Positions 1-7,633 of a DNA stretch of 28,064 nt are shown in pieces. The translations under genes and the position numbers were made by a program. Below the pieces are notes generated by a model. The model was given only the letters and a program-made list of their open reading frames with translations. It was not told where the DNA came from and did no database searches. Origin of the DNA: Acetatifactor sp. (GTDB taxonomy: Bacteria; Bacillota; Clostridia; Lachnospirales; Lachnospiraceae); NCBI GenBank assembly GCA_016303085.1, contig JAEDMI010000007.1:1-28064 (forward strand). Direction: 5' to 3'. How positions within the stretch are numbered: position 1 is the first letter of the stretch; every line of letters begins with the position of its first letter.

Positions 1-30
1 AGCCGGAAACGGAAAGGAATTGATTTTGAA

Positions 31-999
31 TTGAAATTTTGGAAGAAATGGTCTTATCTGATATTGATGGCGGCAGCAGGCTTTCTGTATTTAAGCTGTG
101 TGGACAAATGGCAGGTGTACGCCAAGCCATTGGAGCAGGTCAAGGCTTTATATCTGGAGCTTTCGGGAAAGAATGGGGATTACGTAACGGAAGAATCGGG
201 GAACGGTGCTTCAGCGGGCAGCGATAGTATGCCGGAACAGGAGGCTGCGGAACCGGTGCAGTCCGGTACGGAGCCGGGGATGGAACCGGGACAGTCCGAT
301 GCGGAAGAGGGACAGACCGGAAACAGCGCCGGGCAATCGGAAACAGTGCCGGGGCAGCCCGGCCAGGAGACGACAGCAGCCGGAGAAGAAGCGGCAGAAC
401 CGGTTTACACCACGGTGGAGGATGATTATTTTGCCGATGCGGTGTTCATCGGAGATTCCCGAACCGTGGGAATGTATGAGTACGGGGGACTGGAAAATGT
501 ATCCACTTTTTATGCATCCACGGGGCTGACGGTATACAAATTGTTTGATTCGGATATTGTACAGGTGCCGGGGCAGAAAAAGAAGATTACCGTGGAGGAA
601 GCTCTTCAGCAGAATTCCTTCGCCAAAATTTACCTGATGATTGGTATCAATGAGATGGGAACGGGAACCGTGGAAACCTTTACTGAGAAGTATAGGGAAG
701 TGTTGGAGCATTTACAGGAGCTGCAGCCCGATGCCGTCATCTATATTCAGGCAATTATGAAGGTGACGACGGAGCGCTCGAATCAGGGCGATTACATCAA
801 CAATGAGGGGATTATTGCCCGAAATGAAGAACTGGAAAAGCTGGCGGACAACCGGAAGATTTTCTATCTGGATGTAAATCCTCTGATTTGCGATGAGACG
901 GGAGGCATGGTGGAATCCTACACCTTTGACGGTGTCCACCTGAAAGCACAGTATATTCAGATTTGGAAGGATTTTCTCAAGCAGCATGCCATATATTGA
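31..999 (+). CDS. Membrane-anchored SGNH/GDSL-family hydrolase
   Basis: Probable extracytoplasmic esterase or O-acetyl-transfer/deacetylation enzyme of the SGNH fold. Residues about 8-24 form a hydrophobic signal anchor. Residues about 55-125 are a low-complexity Gly/Pro/Glu/Gln spacer, as expected for a domain held outside the membrane. The catalytic domain begins with FIGDSRTVG (nucleophile Ser143), has a GINEMG block near residue 207, and ends with DGVHL carrying Asp300 and His303 of the triad. Such proteins often sit beside MBOAT acyltransferases in Clostridia, but the upstream gene is outside the window. The TTG at 31 is a weak start: AAAGGA lies about 12 bases upstream, and the frame is open to base 1, so the gene could begin before the window. 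A different frame ends at TGA 32-34, overlapping the TTG, which would fit translational coupling to an upstream gene. Substrate unknown. Confidence 0.8.
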   Translation: MKFWKKWSYLILMAAAGFLYLSCVDKWQVYAKPLEQVKALYLELSGKNGDYVTEESGNGASAGSDSMPEQEAAEPVQSGTEPGMEPGQSDAEEGQTGNSAGQSETVPGQPGQETTAAGEEAAEPVYTTVEDDYFADAVFIGDSRTVGMYEYGGLENVSTFYASTGLTVYKLFDSDIVQVPGQKKKITVEEALQQNSFAKIYLMIGINEMGTGTVETFTEKYREVLEHLQELQPDAVIYIQAIMKVTTERSNQGDYINNEGIIARNEELEKLADNRKIFYLDVNPLICDETGGMVESYTFDGVHLKAQYIQIWKDFLKQHAIY

Positions 1000-1128
1000 A
1001 CTTATTACGGAGAGGGTATCAATTATATCGGCTATCCGTCTTAGGATGGGTCCAATCATTTTCTCTACATCGTTGGGTTGTATCTTGAGGAGCGGCAATA
1101 AAAAACATCTGTTACCCTGTATTTTTTC
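1000..1128. other. Intergenic stretch, no clear gene
   Basis: Between the SGNH hydrolase and the uraA promoter I find no convincing gene or terminator. A 48-codon plus-strand frame opens at ATG 986 and ends at 1132, but it has no ribosome binding site and no recognisable motif. Confidence 0.5.
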
Positions 1129-1157
1129 TTGACTCATGTTTACGGACATACTATTAT
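1129..1157 (+). promoter_or_regulatory. Sigma-A promoter of uraA
   Basis: TTGACT (1129-1134) and TATTAT (1152-1157) are separated by exactly 17 bases, close to the sigma-A consensus. Transcription would start near 1164, leaving about 120 bases of leader before the GTG at 1285. Confidence 0.7.
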
Positions 1158-1170
1158 GGAATAGAAAGTG

Positions 1171-1279
1171 CAATGAGGCCGTGAATACGGCCTCATTGTG
1201 CGAAATAGAACCTGTAAATTACCTTGGGGACAATAACCTCAGGGCTTACGGGGGGCCAAAACCCTTGGCGCGCCCAAGG
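1171..1279 (+). promoter_or_regulatory. Structured leader of uraA with three hairpins
   Basis: Three stem-loops follow one another just after the predicted transcription start. The first is a perfect 12-bp stem with loop GAAT (arms 1171-1182 and 1187-1198). The second is an 8-bp stem with two G-U pairs and a 7-base loop (1222-1229 and 1237-1244). The third is CCTTGG/CCAAGG (1263-1268 and 1274-1279), and its right arm holds the AAGG that could act as ribosome binding site for GTG 1285. None is followed by a U-run, so translational control is likelier than termination. I recognise no known riboswitch or PyrR site. A competing view is that 1236-1284 is coding (see uraA). Confidence 0.45.
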
Positions 1280-1284
1280 TAGCG

Positions 1285-2574
1285 GTGCTGGGCCTGCAGC
1301 ATATGTTTGCAATGTTCGGCGCCACGATTCTGGTTCCCATTCTGACGGGACTTGACGTATCCACAACACTATTGTTTGCAGGTCTGGGAACACTGTTGTT
1401 CCATTTCCTGACAAAGAGAAAGGTACCTGCATTCCTGGGTTCCTCTTTCGCATTCTTAGGCGGTTACTTCGCCATTGCTCCCAACAAGGAACCTGAACTT
1501 TTACCTTATGCCTGCTTCGGCGTAGCCTGTGCAGGACTGCTGTATCTTTTGCTTGCACTTTTGATTAAGCTGTTCGGTACCGGCAAGGTAATGAAGTTCT
1601 TCCCGCCTATCGTAACGGGCCCTATTATCATTGCCATCGGTCTGACTCTTTCACAGTCTGCCATTGACAGCTGTTCTTCCGACTGGCTGATTGCGCTTGT
1701 TGCCATTGTTTTGATTATTGTCTGCAATATCTGGGGCAAGGGCATGATAAAGATTGTACCCATTATCATCGGTGTAATCGGCTCCTATCTGCTGGCAGCT
1801 GTCATGGGACGTGTGGACTTCTCATCTGTAGCTGATGCAGCTTGGGTTGGTCTCCCCGTTCATTTTGACAGTACGGTATTCTGGGCATTCAAGGACGGAA
1901 ATGTTTCTCTGCTGATTACTTCTGTAATTACCATTATGCCTATCGCACTGGCTACCATTGTGGAGCATATCGGTGATGTTTCTGCCATTTCCTCCACGGT
2001 CGGAAAGAACTTTATTAAGGAACCCGGACTTCACAGGACAATGCTTGGCGACGGACTTGCTACCATCCTGGCTGCATTGTTCGGTGCACCTGCCAATACA
2101 ACCTACGGCGAGAACACAGGTGTGCTTTCCCTGACCAAGGTATATGACCCTCTGGTGATCCGTGTGGCAGCCTGCTTTGCAATTTTGTTCTCCTTCTGCC
2201 CCAAGTTTGCGGCAATCATCGGTTGTATGCCCGCCGCAACTGTGGGAGGCGTATCCCTGGTGCTCTACGGTATGATTTCCGCAGTAGGTGTACGTAATCT
2301 GGTTGAGTCTCACTGCGACTTCTCCAAGAGCCGCAATGTTATTATTGCAGCATTGATTCTGGTACTGGCTATCGGTATCAAGTTCAGTGCAGCAGGTGCT
2401 ATTTCCTTCGCTGTTGGTTCTGTTACCATCAGCCTCTCCGGTCTGGCTGTAGGCGCTCTGGTAGGCATTATCCTCAACGCTGTACTTCCCGGAAAAGATT
2501 ACGTCTTTGATGAGGAAAAGCCCGATGACACCGGCGTAAATTTTGCGGTGATGAACAAGGAAAAAGAGAAATAA
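1285..2574 (+). CDS. uraA: Uracil permease, NCS2 (UraA-type) family
   Basis: Proton-coupled uptake of uracil or a related nucleobase across the cytoplasmic membrane for pyrimidine salvage. The 429 residues are almost wholly hydrophobic, consistent with the 14-helix NCS2 fold. Family marks are LGLQHMFAMFG at the extreme N-terminus (TM1), VEHIGD with Glu227, and NTTYGENTG with Glu276. The two glutamates match the nucleobase-binding Glu241 and Glu290 of E. coli UraA. The start is uncertain. GTG 1285 has only AAGG at 1276-1279 upstream and would begin directly at TM1, without the usual N-terminal tail. The frame stays open upstream to TAA 1234 and reads AKTLGAPK just before the GTG, which resembles the tail of clostridial homologues. 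A frameshift in the G6 run at 1250-1255 could join this to the open frame further upstream. Confidence 0.85.
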   Translation: MLGLQHMFAMFGATILVPILTGLDVSTTLLFAGLGTLLFHFLTKRKVPAFLGSSFAFLGGYFAIAPNKEPELLPYACFGVACAGLLYLLLALLIKLFGTGKVMKFFPPIVTGPIIIAIGLTLSQSAIDSCSSDWLIALVAIVLIIVCNIWGKGMIKIVPIIIGVIGSYLLAAVMGRVDFSSVADAAWVGLPVHFDSTVFWAFKDGNVSLLITSVITIMPIALATIVEHIGDVSAISSTVGKNFIKEPGLHRTMLGDGLATILAALFGAPANTTYGENTGVLSLTKVYDPLVIRVAACFAILFSFCPKFAAIIGCMPAATVGGVSLVLYGMISAVGVRNLVESHCDFSKSRNVIIAALILVLAIGIKFSAAGAISFAVGSVTISLSGLAVGALVGIILNAVLPGKDYVFDEEKPDDTGVNFAVMNKEKEK

Positions 2575-2619
2575 ACGCAAAGGAAAGATTTTGAGGTTTG
2601 CGAATATATTAGTACAAGT

Positions 2620-2651
2620 ACAGGAGGAGTATCGGAAGGTACTCCTCCTGT
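2620..2651 (+). terminator. Strong hairpin after uraA, possible terminator
   Basis: ACAGGAGGAGTA (2620-2631) and TACTCCTCCTGT (2640-2651) form a perfect 12-bp stem with an 8-base loop, 45 bases after the uraA stop. The following bases (TGCATCTG) are not a real U-run, so termination is plausible but not certain; the stem could also protect the mRNA 3' end. Confidence 0.5.
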
Positions 2652-2718
2652 TGCATCTGTGCCCGGCGGCGCAGGTAACTGAAATTCAGGTCAAATTATA
2701 GCAGAAAGGGGAAAACAG

Positions 2719-3741
2719 ATGAAAGTCATCGACATGCACTGCGATACCATCAGCAGACTTCTTAACCTGCGGGTCGAAGGAAAAGAGGAAACCTTGAGAG
2801 AAAACACCGGACATCTGGACCTGTTGCGCATGAAGCAGGGGGAATATCTGCTCCAGAACTTTGCCCTGTTCGTGGAACTGGACCGGGACGGAGATCCCTG
2901 GGAACGAGTGCGCAGGCTGTATGAATTATACCGGGAAGAACTGGGAAAGAACAGCGATTTGATTGCGCCGGTGCTTCGTTTTTCGGATATTGAAAGGAAC
3001 CGGGCAGAAGGAAAGCTGTCTGCCATGCTGACAGTGGAGGAGGGAGCTGTCTGCGGAGGCGACATGAAAAGGCTGAGGCGGCTCTACGATATGGGGGTGC
3101 GGATGCTAACGCTGACCTGGAACTTTCCTAACGAGCTGGGAAGTCCCAATTTTGACAGAGAGCTGGGAAAGCACGCCGGAGAATCCCAGAGAGCCTTTGA
3201 AGCTTATTTTCACACGGCGAATGAGAGGGACGGACTGACGGAGAAAGGAAGGGAGTTTATGGCGGAGATGGAAAGGCTGGGTATGATTCCCGATGTATCC
3301 CATCTCTCGGATGCCGGTTTTTATGATGTGCTGGAGGCAACAAAGAAGCCTTTTGTGGCAAGCCATTCCGATGCCAGAGCTGTCTGCCCATGTGTGCGGA
3401 ACATAACGGACGACATGATTCGGAAGCTGGCAGAGCGGGGTGGTGTCATGGGACTGAACTATTGTGCCGATTTTCTGGAGGAGGTTCCCTTGGGACAGAG
3501 AAATCCCGGTACAGTGGCGGCTGTGGTGCGCCATGCAAAGCATATTACAGACGTAGGCGGAATAGAGGTCCTGGGATTGGGAAGTGACTTTGACGGGATA
3601 GATACCCATGAGGAACTTCCCGGGGTGCAGAGCATGGAGAAGCTTTGGAATGCATTGAAAAAGGCGGGATTCACGGAGGGACAGCTGGAAAAAATCTTTT
3701 ATGGAAATGTACTGCGTGTATATCGTGATACGTTAAATTGA
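2719..3741 (+). CDS. Membrane-dipeptidase-like zinc dipeptidase (M19)
   Basis: Cytoplasmic metallopeptidase of family M19 (renal dipeptidase type), which hydrolyses dipeptides, sometimes including those with a D-residue. The 340 residues are a usual length. The zinc-binding H-x-D is at His7/Asp9 (DMHCDT), the bridging glutamate lies in TVEEG near residues 107-108, and later metal and substrate residues are in DVSHLSD and ASHSDARAV. LGLGSDFDGI near the C-terminus is also typical. No signal peptide or membrane anchor is present. AAAGGGG at 2705-2711 lies 7 bases before the ATG and supports the start. The gene stands alone between two gaps; the exact substrate cannot be read from sequence. Confidence 0.92.
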   Translation: MKVIDMHCDTISRLLNLRVEGKEETLRENTGHLDLLRMKQGEYLLQNFALFVELDRDGDPWERVRRLYELYREELGKNSDLIAPVLRFSDIERNRAEGKLSAMLTVEEGAVCGGDMKRLRRLYDMGVRMLTLTWNFPNELGSPNFDRELGKHAGESQRAFEAYFHTANERDGLTEKGREFMAEMERLGMIPDVSHLSDAGFYDVLEATKKPFVASHSDARAVCPCVRNITDDMIRKLAERGGVMGLNYCADFLEEVPLGQRNPGTVAAVVRHAKHITDVGGIEVLGLGSDFDGIDTHEELPGVQSMEKLWNALKKAGFTEGQLEKIFYGNVLRVYRDTLN

Positions 3742-3886
3742 AAGTAGTATTCAAAACTATGAATAAAAGATTAAAAAACTATAAAATGTGATTTTTGCCC
3801 TTCAAATCAGTTGCTATTTTTGTGTGGACGTGGTATCGTGTACATGGCTAAAACATTATGATTTATTACGAAAGGTAAGTTTGTAT

Positions 3887-4792
3887 ATGAGTGAAGCGTT
3901 CCATATAATCAGTGACGGTTCCTGCGATTTGCCCGTGGAGCTGGCAGAAGAAAAGAATATCACAGTAGTTCCGTTTTATGTGTCCTTTGATGATGAGCAT
4001 TATCTGAAGGAGAATGCGGATATCGGGGTCAGAGATTTCTATCAGCAGATGGTTGACCGGAAGGGGGTATATCCCAAGTCTTCCATGCCCTCGACGCAGG
4101 ATTATGTGGATGTATTTCAGCCCTATGCCCGGTCGAACATGCCGGTTATCTGTATCTGCATAACCACAAAATTCAGCGGTTCCATGCAGTCTGCCATAAA
4201 CGCAAGGGAGCTTGTGTTGGAGGATTATCCCGGGGCAGAGATTACGATTATCGACTCCGGCATCAACACGGTATTGCAGGGACTTTATGTGCTGGAGGCT
4301 GTAAAACTGCGGGATGCGGGAACCGGATACCGGGATGCGGTGACACGCTTGGAACAGATCAAGGGTACCGGAAGAATCTTTTTTACGATAGGCGACATGG
4401 AGTACTTAAAGCATGGCGGGCGCATCGGCAAGGTTACGGCTGTGGCGGGAAGCGTGCTTGGCATCCGTCCTGTTATTACGCTGAAGAACGGTGAGATTTA
4501 TCCCTCCGGTATCGGCCGTAGCAGAAAGAAAACTACAGAGAAAGCGCTGGAACTGCTTCTTGACTATATCGGCAGCAGCAAAATGTCGCCTGACTGTTTC
4601 AGCATTGCAGTGGGGTTTGGGTATGATATCGAAGAGGGAAAGGAATATCGTGACCATGCGTTGGAGGTATTGCACAGCAGGGGCTTTGACATAAAGGAAA
4701 TTCCCACTTATCAGATTGGCGCCACCATAGGTGTTCACACCGGACCCTATCCTCTGGGCTTCGGTATTATTGAAAAAGCAATTCATGAATAA
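3887..4792 (+). CDS. DegV family fatty-acid-binding protein
   Basis: DegV/FakB-like protein. Members bind a fatty acid and, in the FakAB system, present it to a kinase for phospholipid synthesis; no fakA is visible here, so the partner is unknown. Family blocks are IISDGSCDLP near the N-terminus, KSSMPSTQDY (the fatty-acid carboxylate-binding Thr/Ser loop), TTKFSGSMQSA, and MEYLKHGGRIGK followed by LGIRPVITLKNGEI. I chose ATG 3887 (301 residues) because AAAGGT lies at 3871-3876 and the protein then begins directly at the conserved domain. The frame extends upstream to 3788, but that part is cysteine/aromatic-rich and unlike the family. The stop is 3 bases from the stop of the convergent HAD gene. 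Confidence 0.92.
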   Translation: MSEAFHIISDGSCDLPVELAEEKNITVVPFYVSFDDEHYLKENADIGVRDFYQQMVDRKGVYPKSSMPSTQDYVDVFQPYARSNMPVICICITTKFSGSMQSAINARELVLEDYPGAEITIIDSGINTVLQGLYVLEAVKLRDAGTGYRDAVTRLEQIKGTGRIFFTIGDMEYLKHGGRIGKVTAVAGSVLGIRPVITLKNGEIYPSGIGRSRKKTTEKALELLLDYIGSSKMSPDCFSIAVGFGYDIEEGKEYRDHALEVLHSRGFDIKEIPTYQIGATIGVHTGPYPLGFGIIEKAIHE

Positions 4793-4795
4793 AAT

Positions 4796-5611
4796 TTATA
4801 GGGCTCCGGTGCAGTGCATCAGGAGCTCTTTTATATTCCTGAACTCGTAATCTGCCGGATATGGAGTGTTCTTCATGTCGGAGGGCTGTGCTTCTCCGGT
4901 AAAGACAACGCAGGTGTCCACGCCGCCATTGATGCCGCAGGCGATATCGGTGTAAAGCCTGTCGCCCACCACCAGCGTTTCCTCGCGGGTAAAGCCGGAC
5001 AAATTCAGACATAATTCCACAACCTCTTTGCTTGGCTTTCCCAGATATATGGGCTTTTTGCCCGTGGTGGCGGTAATCATGTCGCAGATTGCGCCGCAGT
5101 CAGGAATAAAGCCGAAGTCGATAGGACAGCGCAAATCGGGGTTGGTGGCATAAAAAGGTGCGTCGGTGGTCAGCAGAACCTTAGACACCTGAATCAACTT
5201 TTCGTAGGTCAGTTCACTGTCATAGGCTACAACCACGCATTCAATATTGTCTTCTGCAATTTCGGTCACCTGCAGACCGTTCTTTTTCAGTTCTGCCACG
5301 AAGGAGGTTGTTCCCAGCACAAATATCTTTTGATTTTCGTAATGCTGTTTCAGAAAGCGGAGGGTCATGTAGCCGGAGGTGATAAATTGCTCCTCCGCAG
5401 TCTCCAGGCCAAAGGCGTTGCGAAACTTTTTTACGTAATCCAAGCCGCTTTTCGTGGAGTTGTTGGTGATGTAGTAAGCTTTGCCGCCGATGGATTCAAT
5501 GTAGGAAAGAAGCTCGACACTTCCCTCGTACAGAGTATCACCCACCGCCAGAGTGCCGTCGATATCAAATAAAAAAAGTTTCTTGTTTTTCAGATTTTTT
5601 AATGTTTTCAT
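4796..5611 (-). CDS. HAD-IIA family phosphatase (NagD / p-nitrophenylphosphatase-like)
   Basis: Cytoplasmic Mg-dependent phosphatase of the HAD superfamily with a C2 cap, acting on small phosphorylated metabolites such as sugar or nucleotide phosphates. All four HAD motifs are present: FLFDIDGTL (nucleophile Asp16, acid/base Asp18), YYITNNSTKS, LGKPSKEV with the motif III lysine, and VVGDRLYTDI with the acidic motif IV. From ATG 5611 the protein has 271 residues, normal for the NagD group. The frame continues 12 codons upstream to a TTG at 5647, but that TTG is itself part of the -35 box of the predicted promoter. No Shine-Dalgarno sequence precedes ATG 5611, and the promoter places the mRNA start at or within a base or two of it, so translation may be leaderless. 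Substrate unknown. Confidence 0.88.
   Translation of the reverse strand: MKTLKNLKNKKLFLFDIDGTLAVGDTLYEGSVELLSYIESIGGKAYYITNNSTKSGLDYVKKFRNAFGLETAEEQFITSGYMTLRFLKQHYENQKIFVLGTTSFVAELKKNGLQVTEIAEDNIECVVVAYDSELTYEKLIQVSKVLLTTDAPFYATNPDLRCPIDFGFIPDCGAICDMITATTGKKPIYLGKPSKEVVELCLNLSGFTREETLVVGDRLYTDIACGINGGVDTCVVFTGEAQPSDMKNTPYPADYEFRNIKELLMHCTGAL
4800..4832 (+). terminator. Terminator of the DegV gene inside the convergent HAD gene
   Basis: AGGGCTCC (4800-4807) pairs with GGAGCTCT (4822-4829) over 8 bp with one G-U pair, and the second arm runs into TTTT. It works in the plus direction but lies within the last codons of the minus-strand HAD gene. Confidence 0.6.
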
Positions 5612-5618
5612 GATATTG

Positions 5619-5647
5619 AGTATAACATTTGGAATATAGCACCGCAA
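5619..5647 (-). promoter_or_regulatory. Sigma-A promoter of the HAD gene
   Basis: Read on the minus strand: TTGCGG (5647-5642), a 17-base spacer, then TATACT (5624-5619). Only 7 bases separate the -10 box from ATG 5611, so the transcript should begin at or next to the start codon. Confidence 0.6.
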
Positions 5648-5760
5648 GTGATTTGTTACAGCGCGATGAAATGTTGTTTTCCGAAATATATATTTATGAT
5701 ATATTTAGTGGAAGAAAGCTGTCGAAAAGGGGAGCATCTTGTATATAAGAGGGGAAATGC

Positions 5761-7620
5761 ATGAGAAAAAGGATTATTGCGATTTTTGTGGTGATGATGT
5801 TGCTGGGGTGCCTGCCGGCATGCGGAAGAGGGGAGCATGAGGACAATGAGAGCAATTCAATCACTATGTATTTATGGGATTTTTCCATGACGAAGGAACT
5901 GACACCATGGCTGGAAGAAAAGTTCCCGGATATAAATTTTGAGTTTGTGGTTGGCTATAATACCATGGATTTTTACAGCTATCTTGAGGAGAGGGGAGAA
6001 TTGCCGGATATTCTCACCTGTCGCCGCTTTTCTCTCAACAATGCAGCCGGGCTGAAGGAGAGACTCATGGATTTGAGCGGAACAGAGCTTGTCGGTACGT
6101 TCTATACCTCCTATATTGAGAATAACCGGGATACGGACAATGCTATAAAATGGCTGCCGATGTGTGCGGAGTTGGACGGAATCATTGCCAATCAGGATGT
6201 GTTTGATGCATATAACGTCCCGATTCCCACAAATTACAGAGAGTTTGCGGATGCCTGTCGAATATTTGAAGAAAATGGGATAGGCGGCTTTTATAATGAT
6301 TATGCGGAGGATTACAGTTGCCTGGAGGCGATGCAGGGATGTGCCATCCCCGAATTGATGAGCCTGGAGGGGACAAGCTGGCGCATGCAGTATGAGAGTG
6401 AGACGGTGGACGGCACCACGGCATTGGATGAACAGGTGTGGCCGGTAGTGTTTGACAAGTTTGAGCAGTTCCTGAAGGACACTTATGTGATGCCGGAGGA
6501 CATTAACCGCTCTTTTCACGATTCCAAGGCTCTGTTTATCGATAACCGTCTGGCAATGTTTCGGGGGACAGTCAGTGACTGTGCCGTTTTGAGAATGGAA
6601 AACGGAAAAAACACTGTAATACTGCCCTATTTTGGTGAAACAGAGGACGACAACTGGCTGCTGACTTATCCCATATTTCAGGTTGCCGTAAACAGCGCTG
6701 TGGAGCAGGATGATGGCAAGAAGAAAAATATCATGCGGGTATTGGAAGCTATGTTTAGCGAGGAGGGGCAGCGCAGGGCAGCCTCCGGCAATTTTGTGCT
6801 TACCTACAATAAGACGGTGGAGATTGAATTAGAGGAAAACCTGACCTTTGCGGAGCCCTGTCTGGAGCAGAATCATATGTACCAGAGGCTGGCATCTACC
6901 GAATTTTTCGCCATTTCCAGAAATGTAGTCCAGAATATGATAAACGGAGTTTATGATGCGGACGGGGCATATCAGGATTTTAACAGGCAGCTTACCACCC
7001 CGAAGGAAGTTCATGCGGAAGAAAGCGCTTATCATATAGAAACAGGGTATGCGTACACTTTTACAGAGCATGGCAGTCAGGCGGTATCTGTGGTGGCGAA
7101 CACATTGCGAAAGCAGACAGGTGCGGACGTGCTGATTGGTTATTCCTCTATTATCACATCTTCCATATATGCGGGGGAATATACGGAACAGCAGATGAAT
7201 TGGCTGATGAACAACCGTGCAGCCTTAAGGCAGGCGGACATGACGGGAGCTCAGATAAAGCAGGTAATGGACTGGCTTGTCAACGTGAAGGAGAATGGAG
7301 CAAACCCCATCTGTCATCTCAATCAGATTCCCGTGACAAGCGGTATGGAATACAGTATGAAGGATAACGGAGACGGGTCCTATACTCTGGAGGAGGTAAC
7401 CATAGACGGAAATGCTATTGATGAAAATGCTGTTTATCGGGTGAATCTTCTGGGTTATGACAACGCCATCGAACCCGAGCTTTTTCGCGGATGCCCCATG
7501 CCGCAGGAGATAAGGGAAATCCTTGAAGATACTGAGGGCAGGGCGATAGATCGTTTCAAGGCAGTGTTGTCGGAAGGCGGGCAGCCGGAGGCGCCCACAG
7601 AGTATGTGACAATCCGTTGA
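5761..7620 (+). CDS. Lipoprotein: solute-binding-like domain fused to a 5'-nucleotidase C-terminal-like domain (copy 1)
   Basis: Predicted surface lipoprotein of 619 residues. The signal peptide offers Cys17 (LLGC) or Cys21 (LPAC) for lipidation. Residues about 35-400 resemble extracellular solute-binding protein family 1: early beta-strand SITMYLWDF, ELPDILTCRR, WLPMCAELDGIIANQ, VPIPTNYREFADAC and LPYFGETEDDNWLL. Residues about 420-610 resemble the C-terminal, substrate-binding half of UshA-type 5'-nucleotidases: VSVVANTLRKQTGADVLIGY, then MTGAQIKQVMDW, then a YTLEEVTIDG...AVYRVNLLGY strand pair. The catalytic metallophosphatase half is absent, and the nucleotide-loop signature NGGGIR is not kept, so enzymatic activity is unlikely. 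AGAGGGG sits about 6 bases before the ATG. The kinase gene follows after 13 bases. A paralogue of the same architecture lies beyond the kinase. Inference: ligand-binding partner of that kinase; ligand unknown. Confidence 0.8.
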   Translation: MRKRIIAIFVVMMLLGCLPACGRGEHEDNESNSITMYLWDFSMTKELTPWLEEKFPDINFEFVVGYNTMDFYSYLEERGELPDILTCRRFSLNNAAGLKERLMDLSGTELVGTFYTSYIENNRDTDNAIKWLPMCAELDGIIANQDVFDAYNVPIPTNYREFADACRIFEENGIGGFYNDYAEDYSCLEAMQGCAIPELMSLEGTSWRMQYESETVDGTTALDEQVWPVVFDKFEQFLKDTYVMPEDINRSFHDSKALFIDNRLAMFRGTVSDCAVLRMENGKNTVILPYFGETEDDNWLLTYPIFQVAVNSAVEQDDGKKKNIMRVLEAMFSEEGQRRAASGNFVLTYNKTVEIELEENLTFAEPCLEQNHMYQRLASTEFFAISRNVVQNMINGVYDADGAYQDFNRQLTTPKEVHAEESAYHIETGYAYTFTEHGSQAVSVVANTLRKQTGADVLIGYSSIITSSIYAGEYTEQQMNWLMNNRAALRQADMTGAQIKQVMDWLVNVKENGANPICHLNQIPVTSGMEYSMKDNGDGSYTLEEVTIDGNAIDENAVYRVNLLGYDNAIEPELFRGCPMPQEIREILEDTEGRAIDRFKAVLSEGGQPEAPTEYVTIR

Positions 7621-7633
7621 AAGGGCAGGGGAT

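Noticed and set aside
2..34. End of an upstream gene in frame 2, stopping at TGA 32-34
   Set aside because: Only ten codons are visible and the residues carry no recognisable motif; mentioned only as possible coupling to the SGNH gene.
986..1132. 48-codon ORF overlapping the end of the SGNH gene
   Set aside because: No ribosome binding site, no family motif, and it runs into the uraA promoter.
3811..3839. TTGCTA-N17-TATCGT as promoter of the DegV gene
   Set aside because: Both boxes match the consensus poorly (4 of 6), too weak to annotate.
5674..5700. TTGTTT and TATGAT as promoter of the lipoprotein-kinase operon
   Set aside because: The spacer is only 15 bases and the region is AT-rich by chance; a promoter must exist here but I cannot place it.
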